This document shows positions 16,793-23,942 of a stretch of 64,000 nucleotides of DNA, one piece after another (positions within the stretch are counted from its first letter, which is position 1; every line of letters begins with the position of its first letter). The position numbers and the translations under genes are program-made. The notes under the pieces are model-generated. The model was not told the DNA's origin and ran no database searches. It saw only the letters and a program-made list of their open reading frames with translations. Source of the stretch: SIG622 sp045652245 (GTDB lineage Bacteria; Bacillota; Clostridia; Oscillospirales; CAG-382); the NCBI GenBank assembly GCA_045652245.1, contig JAZRTY010000023.1, positions 62,001 through 126,000 of the forward strand, given 5' to 3'.

Positions 16793-17980
16793 ATGATAAA
16801 TATTGCAATACTCGGTTTTGGTGTTGTCGGAAGTGGTGTGGCAGAGGTAATCTCAAAAAACGCCGATTCACTTTCCGAACGACTTTTCGGTGAAAAGCTT
16901 AACATAAAGCATATTCTCGACCTTCGCTCCTTCCCTGACCATCCACTCGGGGACAGGGTGACAAATGATTTCGATAAAATTCTCAATGATGAAGAGGTAC
17001 TTATAGTTGTTGAAACAATGGGTGGCTCTCATCCGGCGTACGATTTTTCAAAAAAAGCACTTATGGCAGGTAAAAGCGTTGTGACCTCAAACAAGGAGGT
17101 TGTCGCTAATTTCGGAGCAGAGCTTTTATCTATTGCAAGAGAAAACGGTGTAAGCTATCTGTTTGAGGCAAGTGTCGGTGGCGGTATTCCGATAATCCGT
17201 CCTATGTGGCAGTGTCTTGCTGCAAATAAGATTGTATCGGTTGACGGAATACTTAACGGTACTACAAACTACATTCTCACAAAGATGTTCTCTGAAGGTG
17301 AAAGCTTTGAAACGGCGCTTTCAAATGCTCAGGCTCTCGGCTATGCCGAAAAGAATCCGGCAGCCGATGTTGAAGGACTTGATACCTGCAGAAAAATATC
17401 AATTCTTGCGTCGCTTTCCTACGGAAGTGCAATAAATCCTGCAAAGGTGCATTGTGAGGGAATTACGAAAATCACCTCGCAGGATGTTAGTGCTGCCGAA
17501 GAGTTTGGCTATACAATAAAACTTCTCGGAAGATGCCGTGACATAGACGGAAAAATCTACTGTATTACAGCTCCCTTCCTTGTGCCAAAATCACATTCTG
17601 TTTCTTCTATTTCCGATGTTTATAACGGTATATCTGTTACAGGTAATGTTGTAGGTGACGTTTTGTTCTGCGGACGCGGCGCAGGAGCGCTTCCAACTGC
17701 AAGTGCTGTTATGGCAGATGTGCTTGACGTCATCCGTGATTGTCGCAAGACAATCGGTTGGGGACCTGAAAAAGAAGACATCTATTATGATTACGAAATG
17801 GCTTCTATTCGTCTTATGGTTTGTACAAAACAAGAAAACATTTCATCAGTTTTCCCGTCTGCAAAGACTATAAAGGTGGAAGACAAATTCTACTTTATCA
17901 CAGAAAATGCTACCGAAAAGGAACTCAAAGCAAAGCTCTCGGCTCTACCCGACGCTTCCTTTATCCGTGTAATGGACTGA
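16793..17980 (+). CDS. hom: Homoserine dehydrogenase
   Basis: This enzyme reduces aspartate semialdehyde to homoserine on the way to threonine and methionine. The 395-residue protein has the Rossmann motif GFGVVGSG, the SNKEVVA segment, the signature NGTTNYIL, and AYGEKNPA-like GYAEKNPAADVEG. A short C-terminal ACT-like region of about 70 residues may sense an end product. The start at 16793 has GGAG seven bases upstream; an earlier ATG would add seven unconserved residues. The gene stands alone, without thrB or thrC. Confidence 0.95.
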   Translation: MINIAILGFGVVGSGVAEVISKNADSLSERLFGEKLNIKHILDLRSFPDHPLGDRVTNDFDKILNDEEVLIVVETMGGSHPAYDFSKKALMAGKSVVTSNKEVVANFGAELLSIARENGVSYLFEASVGGGIPIIRPMWQCLAANKIVSVDGILNGTTNYILTKMFSEGESFETALSNAQALGYAEKNPAADVEGLDTCRKISILASLSYGSAINPAKVHCEGITKITSQDVSAAEEFGYTIKLLGRCRDIDGKIYCITAPFLVPKSHSVSSISDVYNGISVTGNVVGDVLFCGRGAGALPTASAVMADVLDVIRDCRKTIGWGPEKEDIYYDYEMASIRLMVCTKQENISSVFPSAKTIKVEDKFYFITENATEKELKAKLSALPDASFIRVMD

Positions 17981-18011
17981 TTCCAAAGTAAAATAAATAT
18001 ACTATCTCCAA

Positions 18012-18060
18012 AAAACAAAGGGCTGTAAAAATTCATTTTTACAGCCCTTTGTTATTTTTT
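18012..18060. terminator. Bidirectional terminator between hom and the XRE gene
   Basis: AACAAAGGGCTGTAAAAAT pairs with TTTTTACAGCCCTTTGTT across a short loop, followed by TATTTTTT. A- and T-rich flanks allow use in both directions. Confidence 0.9.
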
Positions 18061-18640
18061 ACAGTTTTAAATCGTCCTCATTCATAAGCTTCTCAAGCTC
18101 TGAAGCCGTGTACTTGAGATATCCTGCTTTTTTATCGAAGCTCGGGAAAATCCCCTCGTAGGCTGCAGTCTGCAGCCAAACCTCCTCTGTATCTTTAAAA
18201 TTTGCAATCCGTTTTTTACCGTTTATCTCCTCTATAATCAGGTCAGGTTGTCCGTCCGGCGGAGCACTTGCAAATTCAATATTTAAAATAAGCTCCTTTT
18301 CTTTGTCTTTCTTGATTTTCTTAGCCTTTACCTTTTTATCAGGCTTATTCTTCTGTTCCTTTGTCTGCTCCTGAGGTTTACCCTCCTGTGGCTGATTTTC
18401 CTCAGCCTGCGCCTGCTGAATTTGCGCACGAAGCCGTCTTTCATTTGCAATTTCATCTTCAAGCAAATAATCAATCGAAACATTAAAATAATTGCTTATT
18501 TTTATGAGTGCCTCTGCTTTGGGTAAAGTTCCATTTCCCCACCTTGTACAAACTGCATTTGAATATCCAAGCTCCTTTGCCACAGGATTCGGCCATGTAT
18601 TATTCTTTCTACACAATTGATAAAATTTGTCCCAAAACAT
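18059..18640 (-). CDS. XRE-type helix-turn-helix regulator
   Basis: The 193-residue protein has an N-terminal Cro/CI-like HTH (about 1-65; VAKELGYSNAVCTRWGNG is the recognition region). A Lys/Glu/Gln-rich, low-complexity linker follows (about 70-115), then a C-terminal domain of about 75 residues that I do not recognise (it contains WLQTAAYEGIFPSF). Its start is preceded by a run of G. Two palindromes lie 24 and 64 bases upstream and are likely its own operators, implying autoregulation. What else it controls is unknown; the divergent promoter leads toward the interrupted sleL gene. Confidence 0.8.
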   Translation of the reverse strand: MFWDKFYQLCRKNNTWPNPVAKELGYSNAVCTRWGNGTLPKAEALIKISNYFNVSIDYLLEDEIANERRLRAQIQQAQAEENQPQEGKPQEQTKEQKNKPDKKVKAKKIKKDKEKELILNIEFASAPPDGQPDLIIEEINGKKRIANFKDTEEVWLQTAAYEGIFPSFDKKAGYLKYTASELEKLMNEDDLKL

Positions 18641-18663
18641 CCGGCTCCCCCCCTTTTTGTATA

Positions 18664-18683
18664 AATCTAACTAAAGTTAGATT
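18664..18683. promoter_or_regulatory. Palindromic operator 1 for the XRE regulator (putative)
   Basis: AATCTAAC-TAAA-GTTAGATT is a perfect 8-bp dyad with a 4-base centre. On the minus strand it lies between a possible -35 and -10 of the XRE gene. Confidence 0.7.
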
Positions 18684-18703
18684 GTAATTTTGGTGTTTGT
18701 TCT

Positions 18704-18727
18704 AAAATCTAACAAAAGTTAGATTTT
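18704..18727. promoter_or_regulatory. Palindromic operator 2 for the XRE regulator (putative)
   Basis: AAAATCTAAC-AAAA-GTTAGATTTT has perfect 10-bp arms containing the same ATCTAAC/GTTAGAT half-sites. Its centre is exactly 42 bp (about four helical turns) from operator 1. It ends three bases before the -35 of the plus-strand promoter. Confidence 0.7.
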
Positions 18728-18730
18728 CTA

Positions 18731-18760
18731 TTGACATTCACTGTAATAATATGTTATAAT
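18731..18760 (+). promoter_or_regulatory. Strong sigma-A promoter divergent from the XRE gene
   Basis: TTGACA (18731-18736) and TATAAT (18755-18760) both match consensus, with 18-bp spacing. It fires into a 310-base leader ahead of the sleL 5' part. Operator 2 abuts its -35. Confidence 0.8.
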
Positions 18761-18769
18761 ACGGTATAC

Positions 18770-19082
18770 GCAAAAAACGCACGAAATGTTGTAGAATTAT
18801 AAAACAGCTGTGCATATAATATTATACCGAAACACAAGCTTTTATCGATTCTGAAGCTGAAAGTGTAATAAACAGATACACTTATAATTATAGTCATTAT
18901 AACACATTTAAACCAAAAATTCAACCATTTTCGACAAAGTTTGATAAATAAATATTTATTTGCTGAAAAAGCGATAGAAGCTGCGTTTTACAAAAATTAT
19001 TCTCAGATGGCGGCAAAGTGAAATTATACCACTCTCACGCCCATCTTGTGCCGTGTTATAAAGCGGCAGAACGGAGCTGTTT
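18770..19082 (+). other. Untranslated leader or possible small RNA ahead of sleL
   Basis: There is no convincing gene. An open stretch without a start codon (about 18822-18950, stop TAA) ends in a Tyr-rich, Lys-rich tail and could be a gene remnant, but I cannot assign it. A small hairpin AAGTGTA/TACACTT and the 16-bp palindrome AAATAAATATTTATTT are present. No clear sporulation-type promoter was identified before 19083. Confidence 0.4.
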
Positions 19083-19940
19083 ATGATTTTTCACGAAGTA
19101 AAAAGTGGTGAAACTCTATCACAAATCGCACGAAATTATGGTACAAGTGTTGCAAGTCTTGTAGCCTATAACGGAATTCCGAATCCCGAGTCTCTCGCTG
19201 TCGGACAATGTATCGTTATCGTGTATCCCGAACTTTTACATACCGTTCGTACAGGTGAAACAATATTTTCAATAGCCTTACGGTACGGAACAAGTGTAAA
19301 TCAAATCTACAGGAACAATCCCCAACTCTCCTCGCTTCCGGAGCTTTACCCGGGCGAAGTACTTGTAATAGAGCTTGAGGATGACAGAATTGCCTCCTTT
19401 GAAACCGGAGGCTATGCCTACCCCGATACCCCTGAGGAGCTTCTTCGCTCACAGATGCCGTTTATGAACTATTTTATGCCCTTCACCTACGGTTTTTCAG
19501 GTGAAGGAGCTCTTACAAGTGCTACCGACGCAAACCTTATCGCTCTTGCCCACAGATACGGAAGAAAATGCTTTCTGCACCTCTCCACGCTTACAGAAGA
19601 AGGCTATTTTTCAAATGAAATTGCAAATGTAATTCTGAACAGCCCAACACTTACCGAAACCCTTATAGGTAACATTCTTCGGGAGGTAACAGATAAGGGC
19701 TTTGACGGAGTCGACATTGATTTTGAATTTGTATATGCAGATGACGCCTATAAATATGCTGAGTTTGTTGATAGGCTTCGTACTGTTATGAATGAAGCAG
19801 GTTACGAGGTATTCGTCGCACTTGCGCCAAAAACGAGTGATGACCAGGCAGGTCTTCTTTACGAGGGGCACCTTTACCGTGAGCTTGGACAGGCTGCAAA
19901 TGCTGTGCTTCTTATGACATATGAATGGGGCTATACATAA
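19083..19940 (+). CDS. sleL: Spore cortex-lytic enzyme SleL/YaaH, 5' part (gene interrupted)
   Basis: These 285 residues hold two LysM domains (about 2-47 and 52-96) and the first two thirds of a GH18 domain. The catalytic signature is DGVDIDFEF, with Glu as proton donor. SleL is a coat-associated N-acetylglucosaminidase that degrades cortex fragments during germination. The frame stops at TAA (19938-19940), created by the junction with the inserted element, just after TYEWGYT. The missing rest is at 22286-22703. Joined through one GCTATACATA repeat, the gene reads in frame for 424 residues across the conserved WGYTYGPP stretch, as in intact homologues. ATG 19083 has GGAG seven bases upstream. 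Confidence 0.93.
   Translation: MIFHEVKSGETLSQIARNYGTSVASLVAYNGIPNPESLAVGQCIVIVYPELLHTVRTGETIFSIALRYGTSVNQIYRNNPQLSSLPELYPGEVLVIELEDDRIASFETGGYAYPDTPEELLRSQMPFMNYFMPFTYGFSGEGALTSATDANLIALAHRYGRKCFLHLSTLTEEGYFSNEIANVILNSPTLTETLIGNILREVTDKGFDGVDIDFEFVYADDAYKYAEFVDRLRTVMNEAGYEVFVALAPKTSDDQAGLLYEGHLYRELGQAANAVLLMTYEWGYT
19930..19939 (+). repeat. Left attachment core (attL), GCTATACATA
   Basis: This is the left copy of the 10-bp direct repeat. It lies in the sleL codons for Gly-Tyr-Thr-Tyr. The proposed central dinucleotide is AC at 19935-19936, flanked by TAT/ATA. Confidence 0.85.
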
Positions 19941-19980
19941 CACCATTGTTGTTACAAATACACAGGACAAAGGAGAAATT

Positions 19981-20223
19981 ATGGAATGCTGCGAAATATT
20001 ATCATTTAATATCTGGAAATATGAAAAGGAGCATAATATGACAACCGAAGAGCTTGCTGCACTTTGTAACCTTACGCCAAAGCAAATACGCGCAATCGAA
20101 AACGCAAAGCTTAATCTGAACATATCATTACTCGACAAACTGAGTATTGGTATGGGGATGACTCCGGCACAGCTTATGCAGACAGACGGAAAATTTGCCA
20201 AAATTAAAAAAATCAGCCACTGA
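19981..20223 (+). CDS. Small XRE-like HTH protein 1 of the sleL element
   Basis: This 80-residue protein is essentially one Cro/CI-type HTH domain, with LAALCNLTPKQIRAIENAKL as the probable HTH core. The start has AAAGGAG seven bases upstream; an earlier in-frame ATG at 19921 belongs to sleL sequence and was rejected. Only 41 bases separate it from the attachment core, with no obvious promoter, so it may be transcribed from the sleL promoter in the integrated state. It resembles the next gene along its whole length, indicating a tandem duplication. It could regulate the recombinase; this is inference. Confidence 0.8.
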   Translation: MECCEILSFNIWKYEKEHNMTTEELAALCNLTPKQIRAIENAKLNLNISLLDKLSIGMGMTPAQLMQTDGKFAKIKKISH

Positions 20224-20250
20224 CAGTTCTACAATAAGGGAGAAGACAAA

Positions 20251-20460
20251 ATGAAATGCTATGAAATCCTTGCAAGAAATTTAAAGAAGCATCGCCATGA
20301 GTATAACATTTCCGGTGAGTATCTTGCCTACGACTGTGAGCTGAGTCCGAGATGCTTTAACGACATTGAGAATATGAAGGAAATAATTACCTTTGAAACT
20401 CTTGATAAGCTTTGTACAGGTACCGGTCTTCCTCCCGATATTCTCTTATCGGAAAATTAG
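20251..20460 (+). CDS. Small XRE-like HTH protein 2 of the sleL element
   Basis: This 69-residue protein is paralogous to the preceding gene: shared positions include M-C-EIL--N at the start, LA--C-L-P, EN, and LDKL--G-G--P near the end. It has a good GGGAG ribosome-binding site and follows gene 1 by 27 bases. Its stop overlaps by four bases the end of the convergent minus-strand gene. The pair may form a heterodimeric regulator, or one may have become an accessory recombination factor; neither is shown. Confidence 0.75.
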   Translation: MKCYEILARNLKKHRHEYNISGEYLAYDCELSPRCFNDIENMKEIITFETLDKLCTGTGLPPDILLSEN

Positions 20461-20648
20461 CTTTTTTCATCCCCGAAGCACAGCTTACATTCTATATTTA
20501 CTTTATCAGAAATATGGAATTTTGTAAATTCCCCACTGAGAACAGCACTCGACAATTGCTTTTCAAGCAGCTTTATATTTTCCTCTCTGTTTTCTGACTG
20601 TGCTTTGTGTATGTTCACTATTATTAGATTCTCCGGGCTTTTTTTCAT
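20457..20648 (-). CDS. Small protein of the sleL element, candidate excision factor
   Basis: This 63-residue protein is of unknown family, starting MKKSPENLIIVNIHKAQ and ending KLCFGDEKS. It is charged, mostly predicted helix/strand mix, with two Cys near the end. The start at 20646-20648 has GAGGTGA just upstream; an upstream in-frame ATG at 20717 lacks this. It is transcribed divergently from the recombinase and converges with XRE gene 2. Serine integrases need a small recombination directionality factor for excision, and such factors are typically of this size, so it is a candidate. I recognise no domain. Confidence 0.55.
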   Translation of the reverse strand: MKKSPENLIIVNIHKAQSENREENIKLLEKQLSSAVLSGEFTKFHISDKVNIECKLCFGDEKS

Positions 20649-20771
20649 TCTTTTCACCTCTCTTAAAGTCCAGTTAAATCTATGCGTACAAGCTGCTTTT
20701 AATGATAGCTTATGCAATATTTATAATCCTCTGCATATAAATATTACATAAATAATCTACAGGGGAAAAAT
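20649..20771. promoter_or_regulatory. Divergent control region of the recombinase and the small protein
   Basis: On the plus strand TATAAT (20722-20727) has only a weak -35 (TTAATG, 20699-20704). CATATAAAT (20734-20742) resembles a sigma-E -10. On the minus strand CATAAGCTA (20706-20714) fits the sigma-K -10 pattern CATAnnnTA, 58 bases upstream of the small gene; its -35 is not convincing. These are pattern matches in AT-rich DNA. Confidence 0.35.
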
Positions 20772-22259
20772 ATGACATACTGCATATATCTTCGAAAATC
20801 AAGAGCTGACCTTGAGCTTGAGGAAAAAGGAGAGGGCGAAACTTTAGCACGTCACAAGAAAATACTTTTAGCTCTTGCACAAAGAAATAATTATGAAATC
20901 GGTAAAATATACAGTGAAATTGTATCGGGAGAAAGCATAACACAACGTCCGGAAATACAAAAACTGCTTTACGACCTTGACTCAGGACTCTGGGAAGGCG
21001 TACTCGTTATGGAGATTGAACGTCTTGCAAGAGGTGATACAATCGACCAGGGGATAATTGCAAGGGCATTCCGGGAAAACAAAGTCAAAATCATAACTCC
21101 GAACAAAATATACAATCCCGAAAATGAATTCGATGAGGAATATTTCGAGTTTTCCCTCTTTATGAGCAGACGGGAATATAAAACCATCAACCGACGTATT
21201 CAACGTGGAAGAATTGCCTCGGTAAAGGAAGGAAAATACATCTCCCCCACGCCCCCCTTTGGCTTTGACAGGGAAAAATCACCTGACGGTAAAGGCTATG
21301 TTCTTTGTAAGAACCCGGTTGAAGCACCTGTGGTACTCAGTATTTACGAGCAATTTCTTGCCTGTCACAGCATCTTGGAAATTTGCAATACCCTTAACCT
21401 TTGCGGTATAAAGCCACGAAAAAGTGATTCCTGGTCACGCTCTTCAATCCGTGATATACTGAAAAACCCCGCAAATGCAGGCTTTATCCGTTGGGCAAGA
21501 AGGAAAAATTCAAAGATTAAAGAGGGAAACAGCATAAAAATTTCAAGAAAAATCTGCGACGATTATATTCTTGTACAGGGAATGCACGAGGGAATTGTCA
21601 GCCGGGAAGAATATGAACTTGCTCTTGAAATACTGCAGAAAAACAGGAAAAACACCTCCCGTTCCGACAGGACACTTAAAAACTCTCTGTCGGGACTTGT
21701 TTTTTGTAAGGCTTGTGGAAAACCCTTATCAAGAAGCGCAAACAAAAACGGTGATTTGCTCATTTGCAAAACCAAGGGTTGTCCTACCGTGTCCGAAAAA
21801 CTGTCAAGAATTGAGTCTGCTGTCATTTGTGAGCTTGAAAAATATTACAATGGTACTTATTTGTTTTTTGACAAGGCAAAAGAAAGTGAAAAAAGCAAGC
21901 ATTCAGAAAGTATTTTATCATCGCTTTTAAAACAGAAAAAAAGCCTTGAAACCCAGCTTGAGAATATATATACCCTTGTTGAAAAGGGCATTTACAGTGA
22001 TGCCGAATATCTGAAGCGCAGAAAAAATCTGCTTCATCAAAGGAGTATGTGCGAAAAAGAAATTGAAAAATATCAAAAGGCAGGTACAGTGACCTCTGAA
22101 GCTTTTACAGGAGAAAAGACAGATGTTTTTGAGTTTTATAAAGCTCTCGGAAGCGTCGAAGATAAAAACAGACTTCTTAGGTGTATTATCCAAAAGATTA
22201 CATATAGAAAAAGTGAAGCCCGTGGCAAGGTAGAGCTTGAAATTTTTGTCAAAATATAG
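20772..22259 (+). CDS. Large serine recombinase of the sleL element
   Basis: This is a 495-residue site-specific recombinase. The N-terminal catalytic domain (about 1-145) starts YCIYLRKSRADLE, with Ser10 as the likely nucleophile, and has the ERLARGD motif. The recombinase domain follows (PPFGFDREKS; GIKPRKSDSWSRSSIRDIL). A zinc ribbon (CKACGKPL ... CKTKGC, about 317-340) precedes a coiled-coil region (about 380-440). It is most like SpoIVCA/CD1231-type recombinases. The stop lies 16 bases before the right attachment core, so gene and site move together. ATG 20772 follows AGGGG. Confidence 0.95.
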   Translation: MTYCIYLRKSRADLELEEKGEGETLARHKKILLALAQRNNYEIGKIYSEIVSGESITQRPEIQKLLYDLDSGLWEGVLVMEIERLARGDTIDQGIIARAFRENKVKIITPNKIYNPENEFDEEYFEFSLFMSRREYKTINRRIQRGRIASVKEGKYISPTPPFGFDREKSPDGKGYVLCKNPVEAPVVLSIYEQFLACHSILEICNTLNLCGIKPRKSDSWSRSSIRDILKNPANAGFIRWARRKNSKIKEGNSIKISRKICDDYILVQGMHEGIVSREEYELALEILQKNRKNTSRSDRTLKNSLSGLVFCKACGKPLSRSANKNGDLLICKTKGCPTVSEKLSRIESAVICELEKYYNGTYLFFDKAKESEKSKHSESILSSLLKQKKSLETQLENIYTLVEKGIYSDAEYLKRRKNLLHQRSMCEKEIEKYQKAGTVTSEAFTGEKTDVFEFYKALGSVEDKNRLLRCIIQKITYRKSEARGKVELEIFVKI

Positions 22260-22275
22260 TTGTATGATAAACGGC

Positions 22276-22285
22276 GCTATACATA
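22276..22285 (+). repeat. Right attachment core (attR), GCTATACATA
   Basis: This is the right copy of the direct repeat. Element sequence to its left (TTGTA at 22260-22264) and element sequence right of the left core (TACAA at 19953-19957) would become an imperfect inverted repeat around the core in an excised circle, as expected for an attP. Confidence 0.85.
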
Positions 22286-22703
22286 CGGCCCACCACTACC
22301 TGTTTCACCGATTTTTGCAGTTAGAAGAGTTCTCGACTATGCAATAACACGAATTCCCCGTGAGAAAATTTTTATGGGAATGTCAAACTACGGCTATGAC
22401 TGGTCACTTCCGTATGTAAAGGGAGAATCTATGGCTCGTTCCCTCTCAACCGATGAGGCTCTGCTGCTTGCTTCAGAGAATGGTGCTGAAATAAAATACG
22501 ATACAAGTGCCGCATCACCATATTTCAATTATGTAAAGGACAACATTATCCACGAGGTCTGGTTTGAGGATGCAAGAAGCATCGGGGAACGTCTCTCCCT
22601 CTGTGCAGAATACGGTTTTCGTGGTTGCCTTTACTGGAATTTATCCAGAAGAAATGTTCAGAATTTACTTATGATAAATCTGCTTATTGATTTGAATGAC
22701 TGA
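22286..22703 (+). CDS. sleL: Spore cortex-lytic enzyme SleL/YaaH, 3' part (gene interrupted)
   Basis: This stretch encodes the C-terminal third of the GH18 domain, beginning GPPLPVSPIFAVRRVLDYA and continuing through MGMSNYGYDWSLP, HEVWFEDARS and GFRGCLYWNL, all matching the YaaH/SleL family. Open frame extends back to a TTG at 22260 inside the element, but no ribosome-binding site supports separate translation. It is in frame with 19083-19939 if the element is removed; the junction falls within codon 286. As integrated, this part is probably silent. Confidence 0.92.
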
Positions 22704-22715
22704 TTTCATCAAAGA

Positions 22716-22751
22716 TTAAAGGGGCTGCAAAATACAGCCCCTTTGGTTTTT
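22716..22751. terminator. Bidirectional terminator between sleL and pfkA
   Basis: AAAGGGGCTG / CAGCCCCTTT (22718-22727 and 22735-22744) with a 7-base loop is followed by GGTTTTT; A-rich sequence precedes it. Confidence 0.88.
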
Positions 22752-22765
22752 ACATTACTGAAAAA

Positions 22766-23836
22766 TCAGGTTGAAATTTTATTTGCAAGGTCATAAAGCT
22801 CATTAAATCTTTCATGCTTAACTTTTGCAAGAGAGAGCATATTTTCGTAAACATCTTTGTCGAGTTTTTCGATTTCTTCAGGAGTTGCTTTACCCTTGTA
22901 AATTCTGTCATACATAAGTGCCCATTCGATATCTCTTGAACATATTTGTCCGTCAACCTCTGCCATAATAAGGTTAGATTTTCCGTTTATAAGCAGCTCT
23001 ACGGCACTCGCTCCCATACGGCTTGCAACGAGTCTATCACGAAGAGTCGGTCTTCCACCTCTCTGAACGTGGGCAAGTCTTGCAAATCTTGTCTCGATTC
23101 CGGTAGCAGCCTCTATTCTTCTTTCAAGTCCTTCACCGAAATCAGTTCCCATTCCCTCAGAAACAACTATAATAAAGCTTCTCTTTTTGCGAAGCACCGA
23201 TTCCTTGATTTTACTGATTACCGCTTCTTCATCAAACGGCAACTCCTTGATTGCACAACCTGTTGCACCAACAGCAATAGCAGTTTCAACTGCAATATAC
23301 CCGGCATCTCTTCCCATAACCTCAACCACATTACATCTTGCGTGTGATTCACAGGTATCACGAAGTCTATCTACCATTTCAATTACGGTATTCATTGCAG
23401 TATCAAAGCCTACAGTATAGTCAGAGGCAGATATATCGTTATCTATTGTTCCGGTAACCCCTATACAAGGAAGTCCGCGTCTTGTAAGGTCACGTGCACC
23501 CCTGAAGGTTCCGTCACCACCGATAGTTACAAGTCCTTCAATTCCGTTTTCACGCGCTACCTTGAGTGCCTTCTGCATTCCTGATTCTTCCTTGAATTCA
23601 AGGCATCTGTCGGTATAAAGAAAAGTACCACCATCACTCAGTATATTTGACACATCCCCCAGCTCAAGAAGCTTCATATTGTTTTCAAGAAGTCCTCTGT
23701 ATCCACCATAAATTCCCATTACCTCAACACCGTGAAGTGCCGCAGTTCTTACTACACTTCTGATTGCTGCATTCATTCCGGGAGCATCGCCACCGGACGT
23801 AAGTACACCTATTCTCTTAAGTCCTTTAAGTTCCAT
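22766..23836 (-). CDS. pfkA: ATP-dependent 6-phosphofructokinase
   Basis: This enzyme phosphorylates fructose 6-phosphate in glycolysis. The 356-residue protein has TSGGDAPGMNAAIR near the start, GGDGTFRGA (the Gly typical of ATP rather than pyrophosphate users), GTIDND with the catalytic Asp, and EVMGRDAGYIA. It is about 35 residues longer than Bacillus PfkA. The start at 23834-23836 follows GGGG at suitable distance; an ATG four codons earlier overlaps that site and was rejected. Confidence 0.95.
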   Translation of the reverse strand: MELKGLKRIGVLTSGGDAPGMNAAIRSVVRTAALHGVEVMGIYGGYRGLLENNMKLLELGDVSNILSDGGTFLYTDRCLEFKEESGMQKALKVARENGIEGLVTIGGDGTFRGARDLTRRGLPCIGVTGTIDNDISASDYTVGFDTAMNTVIEMVDRLRDTCESHARCNVVEVMGRDAGYIAVETAIAVGATGCAIKELPFDEEAVISKIKESVLRKKRSFIIVVSEGMGTDFGEGLERRIEAATGIETRFARLAHVQRGGRPTLRDRLVASRMGASAVELLINGKSNLIMAEVDGQICSRDIEWALMYDRIYKGKATPEEIEKLDKDVYENMLSLAKVKHERFNELYDLANKIST

Positions 23837-23913
23837 TTTTATCCCCATTCCGCCGACATTTGCTACGGCATAAAAAGTCTGTATATTGATTTTTAATTAA
23901 CAATCGTCATGAA

Positions 23914-23942
23914 TTATACTACTATTCTCAGAAAATATCAAG
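23914..23942 (-). promoter_or_regulatory. sigma-A promoter of pfkA
   Basis: On the minus strand TTGATA (23937-23942) and TATAAT (23914-23919) are 17 bases apart. The stretch 23943-24173 between this and the DeoR promoter is very AT-rich; I see no gene in it. Confidence 0.8.

Larger units (their letters stand above)
19930..22285 (+). mobile_element. Compact serine-recombinase element inserted in sleL (skin-like)
   Basis: The element is bounded by identical 10-bp repeats (19930-19939 and 22276-22285), so excision would release 2346 bp and leave one repeat. It encodes two small XRE-like proteins, a convergent 63-residue minus-strand protein and a large serine recombinase whose stop is 16 bases before the right repeat. 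Excision restores sleL exactly. Elements of this plan (skin in sigK, SP-beta in spsM, skinCd in Clostridioides sigK) are removed by a serine recombinase in the mother cell during sporulation. Regulated excision here is inference; a simple insertional inactivation is the alternative. Confidence 0.88.

Noticed and set aside
19083..22703. Sequencing or assembly error, or simple frameshift, as the cause of the split sleL
   Set aside because: The halves are separated by 2.3 kb of coding DNA with a recombinase, and identical 10-bp repeats lie exactly at the two break points, restoring the frame precisely.
22260..22703. The sleL 3' part as an independent gene starting at TTG 22260
   Set aside because: No ribosome-binding site; the first residues come from element DNA and do not match the family, which resumes at the repeat.
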